A stretch of 64,000 nucleotides of DNA from Paragorgia papillata (taxonomy: Eukaryota > Cnidaria > Anthozoa > Scleralcyonacea > Coralliidae): assembly GCA_035771165.1 (NCBI GenBank), contig JAWNZC010000367.1, positions 596,501 through 660,500 on the forward strand, in the 5' to 3' direction. Shown here piece after piece: positions 19,279 to 30,162 of the stretch (within the stretch, counting starts at the first letter, position 1; each line of letters opens with the position of its first letter). A program made the position numbers and the translations under genes. Below the pieces are notes generated by a model. The model saw only the letters and a list, made by a program, of their open reading frames with translations, did not search any database and was not told the origin of the DNA.

Positions 19279-21327
19279 GTAAGACATTTTTTTATAAATG
19301 TTGTGAATTCATGCGGGATTATTGCTTTATATATACATATATATATGTATATATATATATATGTTAAAGTGAAATTTGTAGCTTGGTGTAATATGAGTAA
19401 AATTTGTTCTCAAGCTTTTATACTCAGAAAAATGTCTGAGTATCCCTGACGGGATTCGAACCCGATCAGAAGGTCGCGGGTTCGAATCCCGTCAGGGATA
19501 CTCAGACATTTTTCTGAGTATAAAAGCTTGAGAACAAATTTTACTCATATATATATATATATATCGATATATAGTAAGGTTAGATATACTGCCGAAACAG
19601 AGAACGTGGGAGTCTAACGTTTCGAGCGAAGGCCGTTCGTCAGAGAGAAAATCACACGGGTGATAAAAATGCTATATTCTTGGACAGCGGTGCACATTGT
19701 TTTTGTATCTACTGCGCATGCGAATAGATACTATGTTGGCATGGAAGGTTTTCCTATGTTAGTTAAATAACAATCATGGCCAGAAATTCAAGACATGCGC
19801 CTGTCGCTTGACAGCGGTTTTCCGTGTGAAAATTGCACGCGCCTGCCATTTTCGCAGCGGGTTAGCGTTTGATTACCTCGTACTTCATAGTGAAGGAAAC
19901 GAAATGGCCGCGAACACAGCATAGGGTGTACGGCATCACAAGGGGATAAATGAGGCACCAGCATGTTCACCCATACTAACCCTCATTGTTAATAGAAAGC
20001 CCTGATTCTGAGCTTCGTTTTGATATCAAATATGGCCGACTTTTTGAAAAGGATAGATGTTGTTTTCGCATGTTTATCGCATCTTTGCTCACATGAAAAT
20101 TATCGTATGTGGATAATTCTCTTGTCAATTTCTACAGCTTTCCTCGCTGAGATGGACGGTATTAAACGGATCAGATCACCTCGAAAATAACAGAAGGAAT
20201 ACTTGATAATGTGACGTTTACGAGGGAGGTGAGGCAAATTTGACAAGAAATGAAACGGGTCGTGAAATGCCTGACTAAACTGTTCGTTTGCACGGAAATG
20301 GGGCTGGTTATATACACCTAATAGGAGCTAGATCGGTGTAAAACGGGTAACGAAATGGACGCACTTGGAGGTAAGAATAGGATATGAAATTTATCTTATT
20401 TGACTACCAATGTTTTGTTCCCTTCATATATAGTGAGGCAAATTTTGTAACTGTGATTGAACTGACTCAAATTTTAAAAAAATGGCGTTTTTATATAGCC
20501 GTTTATATAGCATTTCGGCCATCTTTGTTTTTTAAGGTTCGGACATGCTCAGTATAAATGTCTTGAATTTCTGGCCATGATAGAATATTTTCCCAAGTCA
20601 GTCCGAGCAATCTGACGCAGTGGATACATGTACGCCTAAGCGTGCGAGTGCTGTCCTGATAAAAGCATATCTCGAACAAGAGTTGATTTCCCTTCAGCAT
20701 ATTTCTTCACTGTTTTACAGTATAATTTATCTCGAACCCCCGCTATCTCGAAGTATTCTTTACCTCCCTTGAGGGTTCGAGATAGTGGGTTTCCACAGTA
20801 TATGCTAAACAGGTTATCACATTCGTGACTCGGTGATATCAATTTTATCACTTTCATAACGATATCATAATTGTCCCTCGTTCACTGCCCTCACACAATT
20901 ATGATATTGTTCCCCAAGCGATAAAACCAATATCACTTCATTATTCATATGATAACCTATAGATCGTTTTCACTCACCTGATCGGTGGCCCCATTGGGGT
21001 GGTGAAACAATACGAAATATTTGAATAAGAAAGAGCTAATTCCCATACCGTACACCAATATGGCCGCCATTTCATTGTTTTGGTACACCAATATGGCCGC
21101 CGTGACGTCAGATGAAAACGATCTATACGTCTAAAGATAAATAAGTGATTCTCGCTGACGCTTCATCGACTGGTGTCCTTTTCACGCGAAAAGGTGCAGG
21201 TTCAACTCCTGTGGGATGACCTGAAGTGGGGTGTACAGTACGTTAATACGTTATACAATGTTAGGTTTTGGCATAAATTTTTTATTATATTTATAACTGT
21301 GTAAATTTATTTTCTGTTTTGTGTAAG
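19279..21327. other. Intron between exons 5 and 6
   Basis: Holds TA microsatellites (about 19321-19363 and 19548-19574), the perfect palindrome at 19393-19548, and the right arm of the exon-bracketing inverted repeat. A TTCGAGATAGTGGG/CCCGCTATCTCGAA inverted pair lies near 20730-20795. A CGATATCATAATTGT...ACAATTATGATATTG pair lies near 20860-20915. Near 21190 GGTTCAACTCC resembles a tRNA B box but no full tRNA can be folded. No exon is recognised. Confidence 0.55.
19393..19548. repeat. Perfect 72-bp palindrome carrying a tRNA T-arm sequence
   Basis: The arms 19393-19464 and 19477-19548 are exact reverse complements, with a 12-bp spacer ATCAGAAGGTCG. Each arm contains a T-arm and B-box match (GGTTCGAATCC; right arm 19479-19489 in plus orientation). 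CGGGTTCGAATCCCG has the shape of the 3' half of a tRNA. No 5' half or anticodon arm is present. It lies between TA-rich microsatellites. Confidence 0.9.
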
Positions 21328-21950
21328 GTGGGTGGCTAGGAATGACTTGCCCGCATGGAATATGCTACGGACTAAAGTGGCTTTTGAGACATGAAGGACC
21401 TCGGGATCATGTGGATATGGTAATGAACCTTGCTGCACTTCCGAATGTTATTGTGTTGGACATGGCAAACATGATGGTCGCCCATGCCAGAAATAGAGGC
21501 TACAACGTTTTCCAGCCATTTGAAGGTCGTGTTGCTGAATGCACCCCAGAGAACATCCGAAAGGCAAAAGATGGTGAGCTGGAGATTGACTGGCCCTGGT
21601 TTCCCAATGGCGCGGAACAGGACACAAGAGATGAAGTTGAGAGACCTGATGGTGAACAGCTTCTACGTAACCCTTCGACTGGATCGTCAGATCATTATTG
21701 CTTATTTGATCAATTTCATGAAAAAAATTCTGTTGATCCAGCTGATTGTTTACGTAGAGTGTCGTGCGTCAACCAACTTGCTGGGAACACCAATTCAGAA
21801 ACGGCTGAACAACTGAACAACAGAAGGAACCGTGACAATTACTTTACGACATCTTTGACAGCACACAATTCGGTATTTGTCGAAAGGTTGGCAACTCATT
21901 TTAATAATGAGAAGACAAATAGACGCGTCATTGTTAGCCATAGTCGACAG
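21328..21950 (+). CDS. Exon 6 of the HMGXB3-like gene
   Basis: Acceptor GTGTAAG ends at 21327 and donor CGACAG|GTAAAT is at 21950. The exon is open throughout, about 208 codons. It begins GGWLGMTCPHGICYGLKWLL, then RHEGPRDHVDMV, then VIVLDMANMMVAHARNRG and EGRVAECTPENIRKA. Near the end it has STGSSDHYCLFDQFHEKNS, CLRRVSCVNQL and NSETAEQLNNRRNRDNYF. This block is the most conserved part of the family as I remember it and resembles a decayed transposase-like domain; a catalytic role is not shown. Entry phase 1 and exit phase 0 both match the neighbours. It has no frameshift. Confidence 0.8.
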
Positions 21951-22621
21951 GTAAATTAATATTTAAGGAGACGAGTGGAAAATATTTATGAGAACAAGGA
22001 ATGGCAGCGAGGACATGAGCGCGAAGAGTGAGTGATTTCAGAGCTATCTTTCGAGTTCTCCCTAATTGTCACTCGTGATTCTATTACTTTATGGGACCAA
22101 GATATTTCTTTTTATAAAACAACCTTGAGAAAAACAAACAAAACTAACAAACAATCCTTGTCATCAAAATGTAAATTATCTTTTCTCACGATACATGTAG
22201 ATCGTTTGCAAACGATGTCACGTGATTGCAAACGACCTATAAAGCCTGGTTTTCACTAGACGTAAGCGTAAGCATAACGACGTATACGCAAGCGCAGTAA
22301 GCACTTCAAGGTCAATTTAACACTTTGTTTTCCCGAAATTCATAGGTGTTCATCTACCATGAAGTGCTTAATGCGCTTGCGTATACGTCGTTATGCTTAC
22401 GCTTACGTCTAGTGAAAACCAGACTTTATTGGCAGACGTCGAAAACTTTGGAATTCGTAAACCATTACCTCGTAGAAATTTGATTTCGATCTCGTAATTT
22501 TTACAGCAAATTGTCGCGCATGTTTTTGAAGTTTTATTTTTTTAGATTATTGTGTGCTTATTTTACCGGTTTGCTGAATTTTCATTTGTGTATTCATAAA
22601 TGTTTATTTTTCTCTTTCTAG
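21951..22621. other. Intron between exons 6 and 7
   Basis: GTAAAT donor, TTTCTAG acceptor ending at 22621. Contains one MITE (22240-22429), otherwise unremarkable. Confidence 0.65.
22240..22429. mobile_element. MITE with about 70-bp inverted ends
   Basis: The left arm starts AAGCCTGGTTTTCACTAGAC and the right arm is its complement with one change. The match runs about 70 bp through CGTAAGCGTAAGCATAACGA. TA flanks both ends, which would fit a Tc1/mariner-type duplication, but TA is short evidence. Confidence 0.85.
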
Positions 22622-23610
22622 TTTGGAGAACAGCTAAATAGAGATTTCAAAGGACAACTGGTAGTTGGTGACATCATTAAGCGAAGTAAAGTTCAACCAC
22701 CTAATTCCAAACGAGCAAGGGTAGACAGTGTTGAGACGTCTTCACAATGTTCAGCTTCATCGACGATTGGTGCAGTGGTTTCATCTGTGATAGAAGTATT
22801 AGATACTACAACTACCCCAACTTACTCTAGCCCTAATTCATCCTCATCTATCTCACCTGTGTCGTTCTCTTCTTCCATAACACCTTGTGCAAGCGCCGCC
22901 GTTAATCCATCCTCTACTATATGTGCTGAATCAGTCTCTATTAATAATTCAGCACCTGACTTGGGCACCACATCTAAGCCAGACGAAGCTGAAGTTTGTG
23001 GAAATGTCCGTTTCTTAAAGTTGCTGGAACATGTGTGTCGCTGTGGCTATTTCCCGAAAGATTTGGCCAGTCTGCTACTTGCCTCAATATGTGCAACACT
23101 AGTACACTTACAGCTCTTCTTCTAGGGCACATATGGCTGGCAACAGAAGCTAATTTCCCAGAGGATGGACCTCTCCATCAATCCTGGTTTTCATCGATTC
23201 TGTATGCTACGAGAACCGGGATTACATTATCGAACGAATCTGCTGATGGTGCACGTACACTGACCTTAGAGGAAACCACATCATATTTATGTAGAAGTCG
23301 TTTGATAAGTATCGTTTTGCATCCAGCAACAATCGTCCGAATGAATGACGCCAACCCCTCATCACGTTTAGCGCACTACCTGGAAGAAATGGTTGGCAAG
23401 AAGGCAGCGCTCTTTATTTATGCCAAGAAAGCTGTCTTATTCTTGTCATCTAACAGCAGCTTGATGATGGTCGACAGCCACAGGAATGGAAACGTTGGTG
23501 CAGTTATTGTAAAGGGGAATACTAATGAACTGCCACAGTTCCTCAAGTCGTTAGAAAGCACCCTTGGACTTAACGAGTACTGCTACGGAAATTTTGTTTG
23601 TTTCACCTAA
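22622..23610 (+). CDS. Last exon of the HMGXB3-like gene (one apparent frameshift)
   Basis: Acceptor TCTTTCTAG, then FGEQLNRDFKGQLVVGDIIK, a basic KRARVD stretch, a long serine/threonine/proline-rich linker, and CGNVRFLKLLEHVCRCGYFP up to TAG at 23123-23125. The +1-shifted frame, open from about 22996, carries the rest: NTSTLTALLLGHIWLATEAN, FPEDGPLHQSWFSSIL, a VDSHRNG motif and LNEYCYGNFVCFT to TAA at 23608-23610. The frames overlap for about 120 bp, and the indel lies somewhere in 22996-23120. An alternative 35-nt intron is too short to be credible. The last domain matches the C-terminal block of the same protein family. Confidence 0.7.
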
Positions 23611-24304
23611 ATGTATTTGCACACGCGCGATTTGAAATCGCATTAACGAAAGTGCGATAAAAATTGCAGTCAAATCACGGCAAAAATCAGTCGCCCGTCT
23701 GAACACTTTTATGTTTTGAGCTAAAGCTAGCATCTGCCGTACGCTTTAAAGATTTTGTCAATACTTAAATCAATCGCATTGCTATTCTGGTTGGCTACTG
23801 TTTTCCAACCACAAAATTGTCAGTCTTCAGCTACATGTTTTATCCATAGGTTTTTATTGTTTTCGTTTCTATCAGTAAGCTTTTAACAACTAGATAATGT
23901 AAAAGTAATAATGTAATGTACAAGAACTTCTTTAACTTTGAAAACAATTTTGTTTTATAAAACTGTAGGAGAGTGAGGAAACACCTTAAACTGTTTATAT
24001 TGTAAATCATATATATTTTTGACAGAAGATATATAGCTTATGAGAAGTTGTGAAGTGCTATAACGTTAATTGTTATATATCAAGTGTCAAAGTCCGTTTT
24101 TCTAGCTTTCTGATTGGGCGAGCGGTACTCGCGTGCAATGGCGGTCCGAAATCGTGATGTTTCCCGCGTAACCCATGGCAGCGGGCAACATTACATTTAT
24201 TTTCGTGTGTTTTGTGGCCCCTCGACTGTTCGCTGTTGCCCCCGACCGGCTTCGCCCCGGGAAACAACGGTAGTCTCGGGGCCACAAATCAAACTGTTTC
24301 CCTC
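23611..24304. other. 3' flank of the HMGXB3-like gene
   Basis: AT-rich sequence with no clear AATAAA close to the stop. No gene is recognised. A GC-rich stretch at about 24110-24300 is probably repeat-derived. Confidence 0.4.
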
Positions 24305-24602
24305 GGCGCCATCATAGTCAATCGAGATATGGTCTGGAAACTCAGCTAAAGTCTTTAGTCTATCATTTTGTTTGCCTTTATGCATTTTTGTGCACTGAAC
24401 ACATTGTATTTTAGTATAAGGAGCGAATTGTCCAATAGCAACGTTTCAGTTCAATCACTCAACCGTGCTATTTACATATTAATAAACCTAAAACAAAGGA
24501 TGTGCACGGTGTAAGGTACGGTTCAACATAAAATCACAGCTCATTATAGGCGCTTTGAAGTTTGCCGAGTTTCCAGACCATATCTCGATTGACTATGGCG
24601 CC
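24305..24602. mobile_element. 298-bp inverted-repeat element
   Basis: The two ends are inverted copies of about 40 bp: GGCGCCATCATAGTCAATCG at the left, and the right arm in complement with three bases missing. Both continue with AGATATGGTCTGGAAACTC. I could not identify a target duplication. Confidence 0.75.
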
Positions 24603-24808
24603 AGTAAATAAGTGTTAATTATTATATGGCTAGGTAATTTACCATTTCTATACAGTATGGTAGGTAATGGAACCTCCACTGGCGTTGTAAGAAGACTGTA
24701 GATTGAGCGCTATACTTAATGGTGTTTATGAATACAAGCAATTAAAAATAATCTGTCCACGCTTCAATGTTTTCTCAAATATACGTCAAACAAATGTTAT
24801 TTGTATAG

Positions 24809-24973
24809 GTAATAGCATGGTTCCGAGTGCAATATTTGGAAAAAACATGCACGAGTGAGTTTTTCAAAGACTACCAAAATTGCACGAGTCCGAAGCACGA
24901 GTGCTATTTGAGGTCTTTGAAAAACTCACGAGTGCGTGTTTTTTTCAAATTGCAAAAGAAACGATGCTATTAC
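24809..24973. mobile_element. 165-bp MITE
   Basis: The inverted arms start GTAATAGCAT and share GAGTGAGTTTTTCAAAGAC (left) with CGTGAGTTTTTCAAAGAC (right, complement). Arm similarity extends over about 60 bp. The target duplication is unclear. Confidence 0.8.
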
Positions 24974-25638
24974 TTATTAATAATATACATAAAAAAATTT
25001 AACATGAAGAGAAACTTTCCAATCAAACTGCTTTGTGCAAATAACATACATGAAAAAATTTAACAGGAAGAGCTTTTTTTCTAGTCAAAAATGATTTTTG
25101 TACAAATTTAAAAAAATTAAAAATTTGCACTGTATTTCCTTTTTACTGCACTGTATTTCCTCAAAACTGCACTGCTCTCAGCCAATCAGAATAAATAATT
25201 CATGTATATATATTATTAGATATGAAACTACTTGGTTATATGTGGTTAATATTTACAGTAATTGTCTGCATATGGGCTTTTCACCTAATATGGGCCGTTT
25301 TTACAAAAGATGGAAGGACTACACCAAATTGTCTGAAATTTTTATATGAAACTACTTTCATAAAGTTAGGGCCATAGTAAAAAATCAGGAGAAAATACAA
25401 AGTCCGACTATGTGAACAAAAACTGGCTATATGTAGTTAATATATACAGTACATATGGGCTTTTCGCCGAAAAGAGGCCGTTTTTACAAAAGATGGAAGG
25501 ACTGCACCAAATTGTCTGAAATTTTGATATGAAACTACTTTCACAGATTTAAGACCCTGGTAAAAAAATCAGGAGAAAATACAAAGTCCGAAAATGTGCA
25601 CAAAAACTGGCTATATGTAGTTAATATATACAGTACAT

Positions 25639-26548
25639 TTAACAGTTATACCATGAGCTCGAGTCGTATATGAGCTCATAGCCAACGAGGCGCTTCGCCG
25701 AGTTGGCTATTAGTTCGTATACGACGAGAGCGAATGGTATAACTGTTTTATTATATATCCAAGCACTGTACAAGAGACAAAATTACATGCAGCGAAATGT
25801 TTCAAACGACAAACTTCCGGCATAGGCAACTAATACTTCCGCCATGCGTAATGATGCATTCACATAGAGTTTCTCGCTGAGCTGTTCGGTAAACAGCTTT
25901 GAAATGTTGCATAAATGTTGCTCGAGAGGAAAAAAATGTGTTAAGCAGATCAACAAAAAAGATTAAAAGGTACCTTTATGAAGTCAAAAGGTGGATCAGT
26001 TGTTTATATTAGCGTTGCTGTCGTGAAAAAGGTTTTGATTTCATGCAAAAATGAAACTGAAACACCTTCGGCAGTGAAACTAAATTACTTAGTTGGTTGT
26101 TTTTGAAAAAGAACATGCTTTTTACTACTCCAAATGCTTATCTAAATAAAAAATGTCTCTTTACTGGTGATCTCCTACGAAATGTGTGTTGTAAGCTTGA
26201 TTTTAACCGTGAGTTTCTTTGTTTGGCAACAAATTAATATCAACCCGTTAATTTAGTCAGGTTTTGAAGTAAAAATACGTAATTTTTAGGTGAATTTTAC
26301 CATTTACCATGCTAAATTGTGTATTTGTTAATGTATTTTTACACAATGTTGTTTTTTTATACATTGGTTTGAGGATGTTGATGTTTTTCTGTATAAAAAT
26401 CCGTCAATTTCAACTCTTTTCGGCAGTTTAAAAAAACGTGCCGCCATCTTCTTTTTCCTCTACTAGTAGGATATGAGCTGATAGCCTGGTAGTAGGGAAC
26501 CAATCAGATTACGCAAAAGCTCATATCCGATAGCATGCTATATAATAA
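25639..26548. mobile_element. 0.9-kb insertion in the satellite
   Basis: A monomer is interrupted between ACAGTACAT and ATGGGCTTTT; joining the flanks restores the monomer. The insert starts TTAACAGTTATACC, has inverted AGCTCATA blocks near both ends (about 25660 and 26515), and includes CCAACGAGGCGCTTCGCCGA. No protein is recognised. Confidence 0.8.
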
Positions 26549-29508
26549 ATGGGCTTTTCGCCGAAAAGAGGCCGTTTTTACAAAAGATGGAAGGACTGCA
26601 CCAAATTGTCTGAAATTTTGATATGAAGCTACTTTCATAAAGCTAGGGCTATAGTAAAAAAATCAGGAGAAAATACAAAGTCCGACTATGTGTTCAAAAA
26701 CCTGCCATATGTAGTTAATATATACAGTATACATATGGGCTTTTCGCCTAAAACGGGCCGTTTTTACAAAAGATGGAAGGACTGCACCAAATTGTCTGAA
26801 ATTTTGATATGAAACTACTTTCACAGAGTTAAGACCCTGGTAAAAAAATCAGGAGAAAATACAAAGTCCGACTATGTGTCCAAAGCTGGCTATGTGTAGT
26901 TAATATATACAGTATATATGGGCTTTTCGCCTAAAATGGGCCGTTTTTACAAAAGATGGAAGGACTGCACCAAATTGTCTCAAACTCAAACTATGAGACT
27001 TTCATAAAGCTAGGGCTATAGTAAAAAAAATCAGGAGAAAATACAAAGTCCGACTATGTGTTCAAAAACCTGCCATATGTAGTTAATATATACAGTATAC
27101 ATATGGGCTTTTCGCCTAAAACGGGCCGTTTTTACAAAAGATGGAAGGACTACACCAAATTGTTTGAAATTTTGATATGAAACTACTTTCATAAAGCTAG
27201 GGCTATAGTAAAAAAATCACGAGAAAATACAAAGTCCGACTATGTGTTCAAAAACCTGCCATATGTAGTTAATATATACAGTATACATATGGACTTTTCG
27301 CCTAAAACGGGCCGTTTTTACAAAAGATGGAAGGACTGCACCAAATTGTCTGAAATTTTGACATGAAACTACTTTCACAGAGTTAAGACCCTGGTAAAAA
27401 AATCAGGAGAAAATACAAAGTCCGACTATGTGTACAAAAACTGGCTATGTGTAGTTAATATATACAGTATATATGGGCTTTTCGCCTAAAATGGGCCGTT
27501 TTTACAAAAGATGGAAGGACTGCACCAAATTGTCTGAAATTTTGATATGAAACAACTTTCATAAAGCTAGTGCTATAGTAAAAAAATCAGGAGAAAATAC
27601 AAGTCCGACTATGTGTTCAAAAACCTGCCATATGTAGTTAATATATACAGTATACATATGGACTTTTCGCCTAAAACGGGCCGTTTTTACAAAAGATGGA
27701 AGGACTACACCAAATTGTCTGAAATTTTGATATGAAACTACTTTCACAGAGTTAAGACCCTGGTAAAAAAATCAGGAGAAAATACAAAGTCCGACTATGT
27801 GTTAAAAAACTGGCTATGTGTAGTTAATATATACAGTATATATGAACTTTTCGCCTAAAATGGGCCGTTTTTACAAAAGATGGAAGGAGTGCACCAAATT
27901 GTCTGAAATTTTGATATGAAACTACCTTCACAGAGCTAAGACCCTGGTAAAAAAATCAGGACAAAATACAAAGTCCGACTATGTGTACAAAAACTGGCTA
28001 TGTGTAGTTAATATATACAGTATATATGGGCTTTTCGCCTAAAATGGGCCGTTTTAACAAAAGATGGAAGCAGTGCACCAAATTGTCTGAAATTTTGATA
28101 TGAAACTACTTTCACAGAGTTAAGACCCTGGTAAAAAAATCAGGAGAAAATACAAAGTCCGACTATGTGTTCAAAAACCTGCCATATGTAGTTAATATAT
28201 ACAGTATACATACGGGCTTTTCGCCTAAAACGGGCCGTTTTTACAAAATATGGAAGGACTGCACTAAATTGTCTGAAATTTTTATATGAAACTACTTTCA
28301 CAGACTTAAGACCCTGGTAAAAAAATCAGGAGAAAATACATAGTCCGACTATGTGTACAAAAACTGGCTATGTGTAGTTAATATATACAGTATACATATG
28401 GGCTTTTCGCCTAAAACGGGCCGTTTTTACAAAAGATGGAAGGACTGCACCAAATTGTTTGAAATTTTGATATGAAACTACTTTCATAAAGCTAGGGCTA
28501 TAGTAAGAAAATCAGAAGAAAATACAAAGTCCGACTATGTGTTCAAAAACCTGCCATATGTAGTTAATATATACAGTATACATATGGGCTTTTCGCCTAA
28601 AACGGGCCGTTTTTACAAAAGATGGAAGGACTGCACCAAATTGTCTGAAATTTTGATATGAAACTACTTTCATAAAGCTAGGGCTATAGTAAAAAAATCA
28701 GGAGAAAATACAAAGTCCGACTGTGTGTTCAAAAACCTGCCATATGTAGTTAATATATACAGTATACATATGGACTTTTCGCCTAAAACGGGCCGTTTTT
28801 ACAAAAGATGGAAGGACTGCACCAAATTGTCTGAAATTTTGATATGAAACTACTTTCACAGAGTTAAGACCCTGGTAAAAAAATCAGGAGAAAATACAAA
28901 GTCCGACTATGTGTACAAAAACTGGCTATGTGTAGTTAATATATACAGTATATATGGGCTTTTCGCCTAAAATGGGCCGTTTTTACAAAAGATGGAAGGA
29001 CTGCACCAAATTGTCTGAAATTTTGATATGAAACAACTTTCATAAAGCTAGTGCTATAGTAAAAAAATCAGGAGAAAATACAAAGTCCGACTATGTGTTC
29101 AAAAACCTGCCATATGTAGTTAATATATACAGTATACATATGGACTTTTCGCCTAAAACGGGCCGTTTTTACAAAAGATGGAAGGACTACACCAAATTGT
29201 CTGAAATTTTGATATGAAACTACTTTCACAGAGTTAAGACCCTGGTAAAAAAATCAGGTGAAAATACAAAGTCCGACTATGTGTTAAAAAACTGGCTATG
29301 TGTAGTTAATATATACAGTATATATGAACTTTTCGCCTAAAATGGGCCGTTTTTACAAAAGATGGAAGGAGTGCACCAAATTGTCTGAAATTTTGATATG
29401 AAACTACCTTCACAGAGTTAAGACCCTGGTAAAAAAATCAGGACAAAATACAAAGTCCGACTATGTGTACAAAAACTGGCTATGTGTAGTTAATATATAC
29501 AGTATATA

Positions 29509-30162
29509 GTATAATTTCAGAGGTTAATATAAAGATTCCGGACATTTGATTGGTTAAAAATTTCTTCATAAATCATTATATTCACCGCGCCAGGCGGTGA
29601 ATATAACATCACAAAATAACATCACTAGAAAGAGGTTTTCGAGGGGAGTCTGGGACTTTTTTCCAACTAAATTGAGTTAACTCGTTCCAGTCTCCCATCG
29701 GAATTATGATTTTGATGAATGTTAATTTTCAAAATGGCGGAGTTTTTTTTTTTAAATGGCGACCGTACTTTTAAAGCGAACATATCGTCAAAACTGCTCA
29801 AATAACTCAGGACAAATAGACTGTATACATCGAATAGCTTGGAGATACAACTGTCTAAAGGTAAGGAAATGTTTTGTCGTAATTATTTTTTATTTTGGAA
29901 GAGTTTTGATCGTATTAAGCCGTGCTTTTGAAAGTGACTGAGTGAAGAAAAGATTCAACATTCAATTTCCTAGATCAAGATAAGATAAACTAATACATTT
30001 ATAAACGTGTGTTTTAACTTCCTTGGATATTCACCTCCGAAATATTATACTATAACAATTATTCACCTCAGTCTCGGTGAATATTGGTGAATATATTTAC
30101 CTCGGCTTCGCCTCGGCAAATATTCACCGATATTCACCTCGACTTCGGTGAATAATTGTCAT
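29509..30162. mobile_element. 0.65-kb insertion in the satellite
   Basis: Replaces the point between CAGTATATA and TATGGGC. It contains several inverted copies of GGTGAATAT and ATATTCACC, including CACCGCGCCAGGCGGTG near 29582 and a cluster at 30060-30155. Coding potential is limited to a 61-codon frame (29756-29941) with no recognised similarity. Confidence 0.8.

Larger units (their letters stand above)
18812..19645. repeat. Inverted repeat pair bracketing exon 5
   Basis: Arms of about 65 bp at 18812-18878 and 19578-19645 share GCCTTCGCTCGAAACGTTAG and CGTTCTCTGTTTCGGCAGT in opposite orientation, with a few mismatches. The CTCGAAACGT core is a widespread invertebrate repeat word. The pair could be the ends of one transposon or two separate copies facing each other. 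Confidence 0.7.
4803..23610 (+). pseudogene. Gene-level model: HMGXB3-like zinc-finger gene split by a hAT transposon
   Basis: Seven exon-like segments on the plus strand form one family-consistent series: C2H2-type fingers and a glutamine-rich tract, a SWIM-like CxC...CxH finger, CxxC pairs with a HNFND motif, a SAP-like helix motif ending in KMWG, a TCPHG...DMAN domain, and a C-terminal domain with a VDSH motif. I recognise this order from invertebrate proteins annotated as HMG domain-containing protein 3-like, relatives of KDZ-type transposase proteins; that is recall, not a search. Exon phases agree at every junction. Frameshifts are apparent near 4915, 8763 and 23000-23120, and about 150 residues expected between the fourth and fifth segments are missing. 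The gap (8815-19136) is filled by a hAT element and later insertions. It is most likely a decayed copy, though assembly errors could explain the frameshifts. Confidence 0.65.

Noticed and set aside
23088..23122. A 35-nt intron (GTGCAACACT...TTCTAG) that would remove the frameshift in the last exon
   Set aside because: It is too short for a spliceosomal intron, and the donor is a poor match.
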